From Ctenosaura bakeri (lineage: Eukaryota; Chordata; Lepidosauria; Squamata; Iguanidae), in the NCBI GenBank assembly GCA_948474755.1, contig CAOLHI010000419.1:744001-808000 (forward strand): DNA of 64,000 nucleotides, written 5' to 3'. The notes below the pieces were generated by a model. The model saw only the letters and a program-made list of their open reading frames with translations, had not been told where the DNA came from and ran no database searches. The stretch's first letter is position 1. Each line of letters opens with the position of its first letter. A program made the translations under genes and the position numbers. Shown in pieces: positions 31,278-44,699 of this stretch.

Positions 31278-32944
31278 TAATCAGGGTTTCTTCATTTGTA
31301 GCCTTATTCTTGAGTAGTTTAGTTCTTTCAACTTATCAATAAATAGTCCAGTCCTTTGTACCTTCTGAATGAAAACCGAGTTTGTGCACTGTGTTGTTTT
31401 TCATACTCTATTCTGAGTGCAGTAGATGTGTAATGAGATTGTTTGGGGAAATGAGATACCATGTTTCTTTGTGAATAGTTTTAAGAGAGGATAGACTATA
31501 TACTGCTGTATTCAGTCTATAATACTGATGTAGGATTCTAATCTTCATTACAGACCTTCGCAGGCAGCTGTATGCTGTGAATGAGAGTCTACAATCAATC
31601 TCTAGAAGATAATTTTTCCTTCTTTAAAAAAAAAATGAAAAGTCCCCAATCATTCTTTGGGAGAGGGGCCTTTAAAGATATTTGTAAACAACACAGGGAC
31701 AAGGCAAACTAAAGAACTGTGCCATCTGTTCTACTGAGTCTCCACAGAGGACAATGTTAAAGAAGGAATTTTATTTCAGGCATTCTTTTAATTGCCTTGC
31801 TTTCATGGGATTATTTATGTTAATCTTTTAAAAGACATGCACAATTCCCATGAGTGTATGTGGTGGCAATGTATGCATTAAGGGAGAAAAAGAGCAACCT
31901 TAAAGTGATGTTCTTTAACAGAAATATGTCAAACAGCCAACGCTACTGTGCACTTCTGTGATTATCCCTACATTCCCCATGAATGTATTTAATAAATACA
32001 TAGGACCAGATTGGGATTAGGTTCACAGTTTCTAAATACTAGTCTGGAAATTCTAAGAGGGAGTTTATATCTTTCATTTACAGCCAACAACAGCTAGTGA
32101 GAATGAGGCTTGGGCATTTGCAGGCCTTTGTCATGTGGAGAACTTTTGGTGTGAACTGAGGCCTTTGCATCTCCATTTGTAAGCCTACTTGCTTATAGTT
32201 TATTGGGCAGTTTTGGGATTGTGCATAGTTCAGTGTGCATTTTTGATTTTGGAATTCTATTCCCTTCCAGCAGAATTGGGCATTCCCTTTGCCTAATAGA
32301 CCATGTCACCTAATGGACCATGTCACCTATTGGTATTTTGAGGAATGGAAACAGATATGAGACATCAGTGTTGCCTCTTCCTGAAAAGGGAAAGGGTCTC
32401 CAATTTCTTGAGGCATAGAAAGGCCATGTTGCAGAAATTTCAGAAGCTTATGGGCTACCTAAATTTTTCTGTCACGAAGTAGCTGCTGATAGGGTGTTCT
32501 TTAGATAGATTTGTGATGCTACCAGTGGTGCCTTTAGGCAATACCATAGGATTAGGATCACATGAGGAATATGTGAGGATTTAGGGGTTTTAAACAGGCT
32601 CAAATTGAATTTCTTTCTAGAGGGAGGAAAGGAAGATCAAAGATGTGCTCCAGGTTTTCTTAAATGCTGCTGATCCCATTGGGCTTCACATCTATTTTGG
32701 GAAGTTGCTACTCTGCAGAGCCATTGCTAGAGGACTGGGTGCAGGTAAGTCTTATGGTTGATCTCATCTTCTTGGATTTTTTCCCCATCTTGGTAGCAGT
32801 ACAAATTTGGGCAGAGGAGTTAGCTAACTGGCCCATTCAATTCTGATGTGATAACATGGCCACAATGCAGGTCATTAATACATTGTCCTCCAAGTCTACA
32901 TGAATCATGTATTTGGTCTGGGCCTTCAGTTTCTGCATTGTAAT
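31278..32944. other. Spacer, no gene recognised
   Basis: About 1.7 kb, AT-rich, with no coding frame over 60 codons of note and no repeat ends. Confidence 0.5.
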
Positions 32945-33088
32945 ATAGGCCATTTCTACACTACACAGTTATAGTGTTATTATTCCACTTTCAACATCCT
33001 GTGGAATTATAGGGCTTGTAATTTACTGAGGCCCAAGAGCTCTCTGGCTGAGAATTCTAAATGTCCCTCCCTAAACTGCAAACCCCAG

Positions 33089-33870
33089 GACCCTTTTCGC
33101 ACCTTACCTTGATAGCGCGATGAACTAGAGCTCTCACGATATTGCCAATATTGCAAGAGGCCCAGTAGAGAGCCCCTTGCAGTCTACACACAGTAGGGCA
33201 TTTGCGAGAGAGCACCAGTCCCCACCGGTGCCTTGTCCTCATGTCGGCGTCCTGGGCCATGCCCAGGTCCTGCCCTGTCCCCGCCCCACTGCCCTGATTG
33301 GTCGGTGTTTTTTTTTTAATTGTTTCATTGACTATCGTGCTAACGTTAGCACGACAGATCCTGCCAACAGGCTGTTTCATACTACGTTGGTAACGTGCTA
33401 ATGATAGCACCGGGCTTTAAAAAACCCTCACAGTTGGCCAGACCCTGGGGGCTGCTGTCATCTTGAGTGTGAGTGGCGACGCAGCCCCGGAGTGGCCTCT
33501 TGCGGTGACATGTCATGCAGTTCCCTGCTGCGATGGGGGCAGTGGCCAGCCTGCTGCTGAGCGGAGCGTCCCCTGGGAGTTGCTGCATGAGGGACAGGCA
33601 GCAGGGACTGCCCACACCCCGCCCACTCCCGGGTCCTTCCTGGAAGCACACCAAACGACAGCTCTGCAGGCCCTCTGGTCGCACAACTGATGCTTGAAAG
33701 GGAGGTTAGGAAAGGTTTCGCCTTTCAGGCGGAAATAAGAAAACATGCTATCAGCACGATCCGTGGCTGTGATAGCACCTGGTTCACCAAAACGTCATGC
33801 GGTACGGCGGCTCATGAAGGGGGGAGGGAGCGTTCCTAACATGCTTTAAAAATGCCATGCGAAAAGGGCC
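33089..33870 (-). mobile_element. Family-B MITE (B10) nested in A3, TSD CAG
   Basis: Left GACCCTTTTCGCACCTTACC, right ATGCGAAAAGGGCC, with CAG duplicated from the host element (33086-33088 and 33871-33873). At 782 bp it is the longest family-B copy here. Its interior differs from the others and includes a perfect 18-bp palindrome (33336-33353) and two GTGCTAA.G.TAGCAC-type repeats. Open frames of up to 117 codons inside show no recognisable domain. Confidence 0.9.
33336..33353. repeat. Perfect 18-bp palindrome
   Basis: CGTGCTAACGTTAGCACG is its own reverse complement. A related half (CGTGCTAATGATAGCACC) lies at about 33393, and TGCTATCAGCACG at about 33748, so the motif repeats within B10. 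Confidence 0.9.
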
Positions 33871-33937
33871 CAGGATTCCTTAGGATGTTGAAAGTGGAAT
33901 AATAGCACTATAACAGTGTAATGCGGAAATGGCCATA

Positions 33938-35425
33938 CTCTTTACAGTGCTTCATGTGACTTGAGTGGACAATGGCATCACCATTGCTCTCTCCTGTAAA
34001 GAGATAAAGTGCTTCAGACAGTTAGACCCCAATGCTGCTATTTTTTAAAGATCCAATGCCAGCAGACCCCTAGAAGCTGAAAGAGGTGGAGTAGTGATGG
34101 TCATCAGCCTATCACTTGCACAGGCACTAGGAAAAGCTACTTGAAGACAGTTAAGTAATTTTCAAGGTTTCAGCACTAAGATGGCTTTAGTGTGTAGAGT
34201 CCAGTACAAATATCATAATTTTTGCAGTATTGTGTCCACCTCAAGGAGAAAGGATTATCAGTCTAGTCCATTAGGACCAGATTGCCAATTATGATTTTTT
34301 TTTTAATCTAAAACACAAGTGTTTCAAGATATGACACGCAATTTCAGAGTTCATAAGTTGCTGGAAAAGTGATCCATGGAGAGGGCAGATTGTTGACATG
34401 AGGGAACCATTGCCTCCTGGGGTGTTGAAAGGCTTGGGTGGTGGGCATTTGCTCTTCCCAAGATGAATCATTTTGTTCCATGCTGCTTCTCTTATAGCCT
34501 TTTTTGGTGCCTTATGGATCAGTAAGCAGTAGTTTCATCCAGAAATGATGCCTCTGGTTGAATAGTTGAATTTAAGGAGGTTCAGTTATTTCAGCAGCAT
34601 GTGATTTGGACCTCCAAGACTGATCAGAGGAGGGTTGCTGCAGTAGTTTGCTTAGTTAGGCCTTTGCAGGAATTGGCATTATGTCCTGCACTAGCACTGC
34701 ATGAACATTTGCAGGTTAGGGGCTTCTGGGCAAGCCCCATTTTCTACCATGTAGATTTCTCTCCCCTTACCAGATTTCAGTTCAGAACTATTACTACAAG
34801 AGCACTGGCTATGTTGGGTCTGAGTCCTGCAGAGTTTGGAACTCATTACTTTCAGCAGGAATGGACTTCTGCAATAGGGTGATTCTGAGAATCAGGCAGT
34901 GAGGATAAGAGATACATTTATCTCTTAAGGTATTGATAGTTTGGGCTATGCTACACACACACACACTATATATATATTTATATGTATAACCTCAGACCTC
35001 CCACTTTGCATCTCAGTTGGGTTTGACCAACTGAGTCAAGGTTGAGTGGCTCAGTAAGAGGAGACTTTACTGGCATGTTTCCTTCCTATGTCATTTGAGG
35101 AGCATAATGCCCTCTCCTAGACATTTTGATCATTCACCTCAGGGGTAATGGCCCTGGTTTTTTTTGATCATTCAGGCAGTGCATGGTAGACATCTGTTAT
35201 AGGACATATGGCCTGGAGTATACTTATTGCGGTCTGCCATCTTGCCCTGCCAAGTGTGGCAAGGTGAGAGAGATCTAAGCAACCTTGATAGGGCCCACAG
35301 ATACATCAATAAGGAAATTAAAAATGACTTAGCTAGAGGGCTGAGTCACTTTTCTCCATACCCCCCTCAAACAGAGTATTATCTTGTTCTATCAATCAGT
35401 GCATAATGTATGACATTAGCAACAA
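33938..35425. other. Spacer with CA/TA microsatellite
   Basis: No gene recognised. A (CA)n/(TA)n compound microsatellite lies at 34952-34977. The 93-codon frame at 34601-34882 has no recognisable domain. Confidence 0.5.
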
Positions 35426-35429
35426 CTGT

Positions 35430-36272
35430 TGTTACCCTGAAAATTGGGGGTCCCGCAAGGGGCGCCCGGCTTTGCCAATTGAAAATACCAAGATGGGGAA
35501 ATTAGACTCAGAGCACTGTTTTTGCTAGCAAGAGGCAGGGCAACGAAGCGAGATCTGTCACCCTATGTCTACAGCGTCGGGTTAGAGAGTGGCTAGACAA
35601 GGTGGTTCCAAATAACAAACAATTCTTTATTAAGAACAAAACACAGAAGACAAACACAAACTAACTAGCTTAGAAAAGAAAGAGAGTTGCAGGGAGAGGC
35701 AATATGACCTGTTCCGTAGTCCTTGGGAGAGGTTGGAGATTGGGGGAAGGAAACTCAGTGTGGGGCGCTGAGGGGAGTCCCTTAAACACACCAATGGCAG
35801 GGCGGGATGGCAGTCAAAGGAGATCCGAGGATCGGTTAAAAGTGAGGGGTTTTTATAGGGAAGATTGTGCCTTTCGGCTATGGCAGTCCCAAAGGAGGAC
35901 AAAAGAGGTTTCAGTGTTGGACAAAAGGATTTGGTAGGTCAGGTTTCTTGTGATGAGATTTGCATGTAGAAACAATACCTTTGGCCGAAACGTTAATGGC
36001 CCAACTCACAAGAGTAGTTTGCCTGAGAGCCACGTGGCTGAGGAGTCTGTGGCGGGAAGTTCCCTAAAACTTCGGGCGAGTTTTGGGTTGCTGGCTACAA
36101 AGAGAAATGGAATGTAAACCATTAACGGCCGCTTCTCTGTCCGTGCTTATCCGGAGAACTTTGCGAACATGTGAGATGAGGTAATCGCAAGCCAGTCCAG
36201 CTAAGGCCAAATTAAATGATATCAAAAGGATATCTGGGGGTCCTCGCGGAGGGTGCCATGGCTGAAATAACA
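35430..36272 (-). mobile_element. Solo LTR #4, reverse strand, 4-bp TSD CTGT
   Basis: On the minus strand it begins TGTTATTTCAGCCATGGCAC and ends CAGGGTAACA, flanked by CTGT (35426-35429 and 36273-36276). The TATA box (reverse of TTTTTATAGGG) is near 35850, and AATAAA (reverse of TTTATT) is at 35626-35631. The paired GATATC motif is kept (36209-36225 region). There is no internal region. Confidence 0.88.
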
Positions 36273-36276
36273 CTGT

Positions 36277-38690
36277 TACATTCAATACGTGTTTAGCCCA
36301 TGTTAGAACTGGAACTGAATAATTGTGGAAATATTGTTAGCTTCTCCTAAAAAAAAAAAAAATTAAGATGTGCTTGACTGTTTTATAACAGGTCTATGGA
36401 TAGAAAGTTTAGCCCTGTGATAACATTTTCCTTTTCCTTCACTACTTAAATCTATATATGTTACTTTGTTATAGCTGGATAGGGGAAAGATTAATATTTT
36501 ATGCTCGATTTACACTGGGTTCTATTAAAGAGACAGTGTGCCACTGGGCAGTAAAAATAATAATAATAATAAAAATAGAGCATTGTTTTAATTTCCTACT
36601 CAAGACAATCTAGCAGCAGTGGACAGCCCTATGCCGATAACATTAGGAGATGGAGTGCTGGCTTTTCCCCAAGAGTAAGATTTCTAATGCTGTTCAATTG
36701 ATCAAGCAACACATATTTTGAGACCGTTGGGGTAGCAGTAATGGAACATTCAGTGCATTCATCCTTGGACCATAGTAGGTTAAAATAAAATAACAGGACC
36801 TACATAAAAACAATAAATTGTTAAAATGATTGAAATTAGGTAATACGTGGTATGTAATACGTGGTATGTATGTATGTACATTCCTTATAAAACAAGATAT
36901 TCCCAATGGGGGGAAATTAGTGCCAAAAGACAAAATTGTACAGGGAGGAAGCAGGCAGTAGTCCTAAACATACTTATCAAGACTTTTAGTGAGTAAATCT
37001 GTTCCCACCTCACTGTACTTTCCAGTTGCATAATAGATAGTAAGGGAAAGAGACAGGAAGGGCAGGTAGGCTCTGCCTCATCCATTCCATGGGGATGCCA
37101 GTGGATGCATTAGATCCAAACTGGGGGTGGTCTTGTAGAAAATAGTCTTAATCTCACTGAAATCAGTGGAGTGAGTTAGAGGTTGAGCTTTCTTTGGCTT
37201 GGGACCACTGAAATCAATGGGATTTACAATTCATGCATTATGACAGTAAAGGATGAGAAGATGCCTTGTTCTAAGAACCAATCACAAACAATTATAATTG
37301 AATACCTGCTCACACACCGGAATAGCAGTGTAGCATAACAGTGTGTTTCCTTAGAGTGCTCACTTTTGAACACTGTTGCAACGTTCAGCTGCTGCCATAG
37401 CAAGTTTCAAGGTTTGGCAACAAGGCTGTAAAAACCCCTCTGTAAGCAGCACTTTGCATTATGTTAGCTGGCACATCAGTACTCATAGTAAACAATTCCT
37501 GGCATACTCCAAGCTTGTTGCAAGAGACAATTTAGTTTTTCAAAATGAAACTAAAAAAGCGACTATTTAACAAGACAGGTACAACAGAGAAGGTGGTTTA
37601 AAACACGCAGATATCTAAGAAACGAGGTGTCAGTTCTGTCAGGATAAATATAATCTACTTGAATGATTCTTCTGTGAGATTCATTTCATCACACCAACTA
37701 ATAAATGAATAAATGGGTGACCAAGTACTTATTACTTTGAAAACAGGGCCAGGCAAAGTAGGGTTATGATCATACCTTGCACCCACTTTGTTTTTTATTC
37801 GAGCACCAGCTTAAAGTGTCTTTATTCTCCAGAACAGTTTAAGATCTTACCTTTTAAACAATGAACTGTTGGAAGTTTCATTTATTCTGTTCTTTATTGT
37901 TTTGTGAACAATATTGTACATTTACATCATAGAATGTTTATTCTAGCAATTACTGCTGTATTAAATTATAACTTTAGAGCATCCTGTATTTATGATTTTA
38001 TGAATTATGAGTGTTATACAAATCCTCTATAAATAGGTTTAAAAGAATTAGTCATTCTTATGGAACTCTCTGAGTACACAGGACTACATGACTGTAAATT
38101 AAAACTTAATTTAAAAAAAATCTCCAAAAGGCTTTGTGTGTTTCCAAGACTTAATGAAGGTTGAGCACAGAGATATAGTAACATGCTAGAGTGACACATG
38201 CCATTTATTATGGAGGGAATATTTGTTCACATTAAACTCTGAAGGGAAGAAGTCTTATCTTTGCTTTCTGGTTGTGGAACCAGTTATAACTTGATTTGTT
38301 TGGTGTTTCCTATAGATAGCTCTCACTTCCAAACTGGTTGAGAAAGAGGAGGCTCCTGATGTGAATATCTTAGCCAGATACAAAGAAACTCTGATATCAG
38401 CCATAGTTAAACACAGTATGGCAGGAAGTCACTCAGGGACATGTGTATACATAGAATACACTACAAATGTAGGGCTAAAACATCACCATTGCATAATGGA
38501 CATATTCTCCTGATAACAGCAGAAGTGGAGTTGTGCAGAGAGTATGTCTTTGCAAGTTGTGCATTGTGCATTGTGGTTGTGCATTCTATCTTCTTCACTG
38601 TGGCAATACATCTTATACTTTGCTTTGTGATTACATACTGCAATTATGTCAGGATTAGTGTGAAACAGCTCCTCAGAGCTTACACAGAGT
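36277..38690. other. Spacer, no gene recognised
   Basis: About 2.4 kb, AT-rich. It has (AAT)n at 36550-36572, a short tandem GTATGTAATACGTG repeat near 36845-36870, and two CACTGAAATCA.TGG blocks near 37155 and 37207. No coding frame of note. Confidence 0.45.
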
Positions 38691-38692
38691 GC

Positions 38693-39190
38693 TGACAGGG
38701 AAGCGTCATCCTGCTGCGACCAAGCAACTTCAGTGAAGCAAAAACAGTTCCAGAGACTCATTAAGATAGGCTCAGGGTTATTCGTTTATTTAAGCACACT
38801 GAGGTTAAGATTAGGGCTTCAAGCAGCATAGCAGATCACAATTAGCAAAGCAGTAAATCAGTGTACAAACTGGCAGCATGCCAAGAAGCAAGGCATAGAT
38901 CATTCAGCAGAGCAACATGACCACTAGGGAATGCCTAAATGGTGGCTTACAATGCAAAACCTAAGCTTTTTTAAGGGCTTGCCATCACCCGAGACATTGT
39001 GCAGTAGTCCAATCACTTTTTTTCCTGGCAACCTTCACTTGGTGACGAGGCAAAACCTTCTGGGTCTGGCTAGTCATAGCAACCTTGCAGCTGTGCTGAA
39101 GGCCACATCACCCTATTCCTGCCATCCACTTAGAAAACAATTCCTGCATTTGCCTTGAATGCCTTGACAATATTTTGCATTGAGGTTGTA
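38693..39190 (-). mobile_element. Possible LTR-like sequence
   Basis: On the minus strand it has a TATA-like CCCTTAAAAAAGC (about 38965) followed by AATAAA within CTTAAATAAACG (about 38790), and ends CTTCCCTGTCA at 38693. That order suits an LTR. The other boundary and a target duplication could not be placed. GTGCATTGTGCATTG-type repeats lie on both sides (38560 and 39210). Confidence 0.3.
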
Positions 39191-41156
39191 CATCCTATAT
39201 TTTACATTACAGTTGTGCATTGTGTATTGTGCATTACACAATGGCATTCAGTTATTAATGTGTGTTGCACAGTGTTGCTATTCTGCATGGGGATTCCATA
39301 GTGCTGCCCCCGTGGATGTCCACAGTATTTACTCTGTACTAAGGGGATGTTATGTATAAGTAATATCTTTTGTTCCAACCAAAATCATACAATACATTAT
39401 TAACAACTATATATCAAACATAATATCCATGTACATGTACAGGAAGAACTCACACATAAGTATTTGAGACCACAATGTTATACAGAAGAACTGTTATTAG
39501 TAATGGGCAATCAACAGACAATGTAGTACAAAAAAACCCCTATTTAGATGCACATATGCTTGCTGTTGAGATAACTGGACAGTTAATTTTCATTGGAGCC
39601 TAGAAATGTGATAAATTCTGCTTTCCTCAAGAGGACTGTTGAAATTTACAGATACCAGCTGACACTACAAGCAGTCTTTGGGACTAAATAAGAAAGAAGG
39701 ATGCATACCACATACATTCAAGGAAAAATAGAGGCTGGCAAAGATTAATCTGGTTGAAACATCTCACTTAAAGGTCCCAGGAATGGACGTATCATCAACT
39801 CTCACTATCATTATACCTAAATATTATATGTAGATATGTATGCGGTATTCCCCATTTCACACATCAGAATGTCATGGCCCTTCATATTCCCCAGCTAATC
39901 TTTCCATTTGCTCAGCTTTAATTTGTCTCTCCATGTGATTTTCACCATCTTTCACTTCTGTGTTAGTCCCACATTTCTTTCTCTTTTAGGATTCTGAGTT
40001 AGTATCATATAACTGATCCATGTTTAGTATGTTTTACTATTTACTTATCCCCAAAGCATGCATATTAAAAGATTTTTGGTGAAGTTCGTAGGACCTTGAG
40101 AAATGGTAGCACTGAGTGTTACTTGGAAAATGCTGGTTGCTCATGGTCTTTTCCCCACTGTATTTTCCAAACTCACTATCCACCTACTGTACTTTCTGTG
40201 GTTTGGCTGCCGATTTTGTAGAAAGAAAACAGACTAATCGCTTAAACAGTCCTTCATCAGTAATAACTCAATATGACTTTCTGCTTCTTGACAAGAGACA
40301 CTATAAAGTTGTATATAATTTTCATAACAATTTTCCACAAAAATCATTAGGTGATAATATTTTTTTTAAAAAATTACCCTACCTTTAAACATGCCCCTTG
40401 CAAATATCTTTCTGTGTGTGCTTTTCTTATATTTGACAAATATGTTCTTCACTGAAACAGCAATAATCTCTGCAACCTTCATGAAAATTTTACCAAGAAC
40501 TATTAAGGTTTAGCTGTTCCCCCTTTTTTTAATTTAAATAAGATTTAAAGGCTTTTATTCCACATACCAATTTATTGGAAAGTTGGTAGGCCATATCCTA
40601 CAGAAGGAACAACTATCCCTGCAAAAATTTCATCCAGTTCTGGCAAACAGAAAATGTATAAATGTTTTGTTGATTTTTGTTGATTTTCAGTGATTCCATG
40701 GGAATCAAGAAGCTTTGGAGTTGTGATGTCCAGAGCTCAGTTGAATGGGGTGGCCTCAAAATTGGCCTGAGACAAATCACACACACACACAAACACAACC
40801 AAACCATGGAATCAGGTTCCTATTTGAATTGGGTGCATAATATGTGCATAACAACAACAACAACTGCCTTGGCTGTCATATCATTTGCTTTGAGACTAAA
40901 CATCTTATTCAGTTTGTCAGGGTTATGTAAACAATAGCAAAAAAAGGCTAAAGAGATGTGAATAATAAGAAATGAAATCCCAATCATAGGAAGCTATTTA
41001 TTTACTGATCTATCTCATGTTTTCAAAGGGATTACAAACAAAGAAATTAATGTGCACACACCATGCTTGAAATTAGCAAACAAACAAGAAAAAATGTATA
41101 CAGAGATCTTCATCCAAATTAGCCAACCTATATCATAAAACGGTAACAGATAATGT
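39191..41156. other. Spacer, no gene recognised
   Basis: About 2 kb, AT-rich. It includes short CA and AAC runs (40780-40792 and 40851-40863). No convincing coding frame. Confidence 0.5.
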
Positions 41157-41321
41157 CAGTGGCATCTGGTGGCCTCCATGTCGGTGGAGCAGTGAATGTA
41201 CTCTTTAAAGGAACTATCAAAAGTGCTGGATCTATTTTGGAGATATCTTGGATAGTTCAGTCTAAAATATAGTAGGCAGTCACTGCCCTGCTGATATGAA
41301 AGCCACCAGCTGAATCTGCGG
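41157..41321. mobile_element. Family-D fold-back element (D2)
   Basis: Left arm CTGGTGGCCTCCATGTCGGT then GGAGCAGTGA pairs with right arm TCACTGCCCTGCTGATATGA then AAGCCACCAG. The middle has CTTTAAAGGAACTATC against GGATAGTTCAGTCTAAA. Same family as D1 and D4. Confidence 0.7.
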
Positions 41322-42920
41322 TATCATGTTGGCCTTAATACAGCTGCTAGCAATGACTGACTGAGTTGCTCAAATGTCTCAAAAGAGACAGTCAGATAGA
41401 AAGATTTCTGGCTGATCTTCAGTCCTGTAGAGGACAGGACAGGAAAAAGCTAAGGAAGAAGGAACTTACATGAGGCAACATCCTACTAGTGACATACTCA
41501 AGTGAAAGTCCAACATATGCTAACATAGGTCTCTCCTTTTTCTGGTCATTGCAGAAATTAGTATTCTTTTCCTTCCTCTGCAGTGACCAGAACCAATAGC
41601 CCCTCTCCTCAACCAATCAGTATCTGGTGGAGAGAAGTGAATATCTGGTTCTGTCCCCAGATACAGAACTTATAGCATCGTTTGAGACCTCTGGGGGATC
41701 CACAGTAGGCCTCAGTGGAAGGTGTCACCAGCCACTAAATTGCCACAATAGATAGTAAGCCTGTCACAGCAAAAAGGTGAGTCCTGCAGGTGGTGAGAAG
41801 AGAGATATAGCATAGTTCCACCTGCAGAGCTGTTAAAGTATGTTCAGTAATGAAGCCCCTCAGCCATGGGGTGAGGATTGGAAGGTATGGAAAAGAGAAT
41901 TGGAACAGACTTGGGCAAAGAAGAGAATTTTATGTTCCCAGAACACTGAACTGAGATGTTAAAAAGATCACAGTTTGCTTGTGGAATTGAAATTATCAAC
42001 CAGATTCTTAGCTACAAGCAAAATGATGTTGCCAAATATACATTTGTGCCAATGTTCCTGAGCACTCTTTGACAAAGTACAGAAAAGGACATCATCCTGA
42101 TTTCCAAAAAGAAGAAGAACTTCTGGATAATAATAGCAGGGCCTTTTCTCATTGCAACCTGCTTTGTAATCCAGTAGGATGTGGGTGAAAATTTCAGTTC
42201 AGTTCATTTTTTCATAAGAAGTTACCTAACTTTGTAAATTCTTTCATATTCAGGATAGAAAGAACTTAAAGAGTTGTTTGAAAAAAATCACTTGAGGGAG
42301 AACCAAAAGTGATAGATTTGTCTATCCATGCCCAAGGCTTTGAATGTTTAGCTTTTCAAAGTCTGTGTGTAATCCCTGTGTATTCAACCATGTTATAACT
42401 GAATTAGTATTGTTGCTTCTTCTTTTTTTCTTAAAGGCTGTGTATTTTTAACAAGTATACAGCAGGTAAATGCAATGCTGTCCTCTCTACTGTGGACACT
42501 GCTATACCTGCTGCATATGGCCATTATCCATGTATTTTTTTAAAAAAAGGAAATATATTGACTGTAAAGAACTTGAGATTGAAAAACAGATTTTTGCATC
42601 TGTACAGTTCAGGGGGACAACATTGTCAAGTCCCTCGAGGCCTAGACCCTCAAACTCAAGGACAGAGCCTTTATGCTAAGGGGCACATTGCTCCTTGGGG
42701 TAGATTTACCTTGACAAGTTGTGGAATGGCTTGTGTGTATGCTTTTGCTGTAACAAACTGACCTGTCACAATGACGAATGACTTTTCAACTTGGCATCCA
42801 CAAAGCTCCCTTCCTATGCTTTTTATTCTTGTTTAAAGCAGGATGGAATGGTAGCACAGATGTCAAGGAGAGAGTAAGAAGAAAACAAATACCGGTATAC
42901 GTGTGGCAATGTAACATGGG
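41322..42920. other. Spacer, no gene recognised
   Basis: About 1.6 kb with no repeat ends recognised. Small frames only. Confidence 0.5.
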
Positions 42921-42921
42921 T

Positions 42922-43150
42922 TTTTAAATATTTATTTACTTACTTATTTAATAGTTTTAAAATATTCAAATTCAGAGTTAGAAGCCTAGTCACAGTCAAA
43001 GAAACATGTGTTTAAAAAAACCTTACAGCAATACTAACACACTAAACTAAAACATTGAACACTACTTAAAATACTAAACACCAACTTAATAAAACACAAA
43101 ACATTAACTTATTGAAACACAGAAGGCTCTCAACTCCAAGCCAAACTGTA
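42922..43150 (-). mobile_element. LINE 3'-tail-like sequence
   Basis: TATTTATTTACTTACTTATT at the left, followed by A- and CA-rich sequence with repeated TAAAACA and CTAAACAC, resembles a reversed CR1/L2-group LINE tail such as at 21355 and 58465. Confidence 0.35.
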
Positions 43151-43269
43151 ATGAAAGAAAGAAAAAAGAAAAAAAATGTTTTTCTACCATTACAGATCCA
43201 GCTAAGGAATGCTACTAGAGGTACTAGTGACCAGAGCCACAAATAATAGCATCATTATATTCTTATTGT

Positions 43270-44330
43270 TCAGAAAGTTAATAAATGGTTTCTAATCTTT
43301 CAAAAAGCTTTCAATTGGCTTATCCTTTAAAACCCATGTTAGTATGACAGTTTGGGCTACCTCTTCCTTATCTGTCCATTTCAGTCCATTTTCAAGTTTG
43401 AGTGAATAATGTTCTTGCTGTTCTTATCATATAACAAAGAATTAATCTAGATTTACTGTTCCGTTCTTTATCCAAAATATCCAACAAAACATTTCTGGTG
43501 TCATTACAAAATTCACCTTCAATTTTTTTTTGATTAGCATGCATATCTTAGACCAATAACTTTTTACCTTCTTGCATGTCAACATTGATTTGAAACATTC
43601 TTGGATTTAATTTAGTCTCTACATAGATCACCACTTCTCTTTTCTTTTTGTCATGGGATGAGATAAATTATTTACCCAACTTGGGATCTGACAAATACTT
43701 ATTATCTTTTTTCCTTATATGTATTTCTTGTAGATAAATCAAATCTCTGTTTTTCCAAATAATGAGAAACTTTTCTCCTTTCCTCCCTTTTTCCAGCTGT
43801 GTTAACCCCTCTAATGTTCCAAGAGAGGAATTTTAGGATCATTTTTGGGCATCATCATCTCCAAAGTCCATATAAGTTCATATCCCTATTTGCCTGAGCC
43901 TGCACTCTATCCTCAACCTGAACTCCACTTTCTTCTTCTCTGTTACTTTCTTCCTTCAAGCTGTTATCCAAAGTCTTTTCTTCTTCTCTCTTTTATAGGA
44001 GTTGCTTTTTCAAATTCCTTTCCATATTTCTCCAAAAAATTATTTTGCCCTTGAGATCATGTTGGGATTAAATCTTTTCTGTCTATAATGTAAGATAAGG
44101 CCATTCAGGTTCCACCATCCCCTGTATTGCTTCAACTTGTTAGTCGAAAATGCATAATCTCACCTTGTCAGAATTCTGGCCGGTGTATATTTAAATACTG
44201 TTACTGTCTTCCTCTGAAGCTTGTTCAAGTAATGTTGAAGAATGTGGTCTTTTGTTCTCCTTCTCACAAGGGAGACAGTCACATCCCTTGGTAAATTCCT
44301 CTGTCCGGACAACTCACTGTTCTAAAATAT
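43270..44330 (-). mobile_element. L1 remnant, reverse strand (L1 #3)
   Basis: Translating the minus strand gives an ORF1 C-terminal segment (44325-44030: RNLPRDVTVSL then a tail like the ORF1 at 9.2-9.6 kb). An ORF2 endonuclease segment follows (43750-43500: CLQEIHIRKKDNKYLSDPKL then KKKREVVIYVETKLNPR). The order ORF1 then ORF2 is correct for one L1. Stops and frameshifts are frequent and the RT part is absent. Confidence 0.7.
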
Positions 44331-44699
44331 TTATTATTTTAAAATATTTATATCTAAATGTTTTATCTATCATTGTATCTAAATTCTTTTTTTTTTTTTG
44401 GTGTTCAAAAATATAAAGTGGGATACGGAAAAAAGGGAAATGGCTTGTATTATCTTGAAAAGTCTGTAAATAATTTTAAGTGTCAAATACTATTTAAGGG
44501 AAGAATAAAAGTCACCTCTTTTTTCCTTTTTCTTTAATATCTAATTCTTATGCTGCATGCTTTCTTTGTGCTGTTTTTCTTTTTTAATGTTTTTATAGAA
44601 TTTTAGTGTTTCTGTAAATTATAATGAAGATATTATTTTAAAAATTAAAAAAATTAATATATGGAAAGGCCTGACATATTCTATATTCAATGAACTCAG

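Larger units (their letters stand above)
32948..33934. mobile_element. Family-A MITE (A3) split by a family-B MITE
   Basis: Ends GGCCATTTCTACACTACACA and TGTAATGCGGAAATGGCC are inverted repeats. The 3-bp duplication ATA flanks it (32945-32947 and 33935-33937). The element is continuous once the insert at 33089-33873 is disregarded: AACCCCAG on the left resumes as CAGGATTCCTTAGG on the right. Confidence 0.9.

Noticed and set aside
30937..31317. 126-codon frame over the 78-bp minisatellite
   Set aside because: A repeat whose unit is a multiple of three automatically keeps a frame open; there is no recognisable protein.
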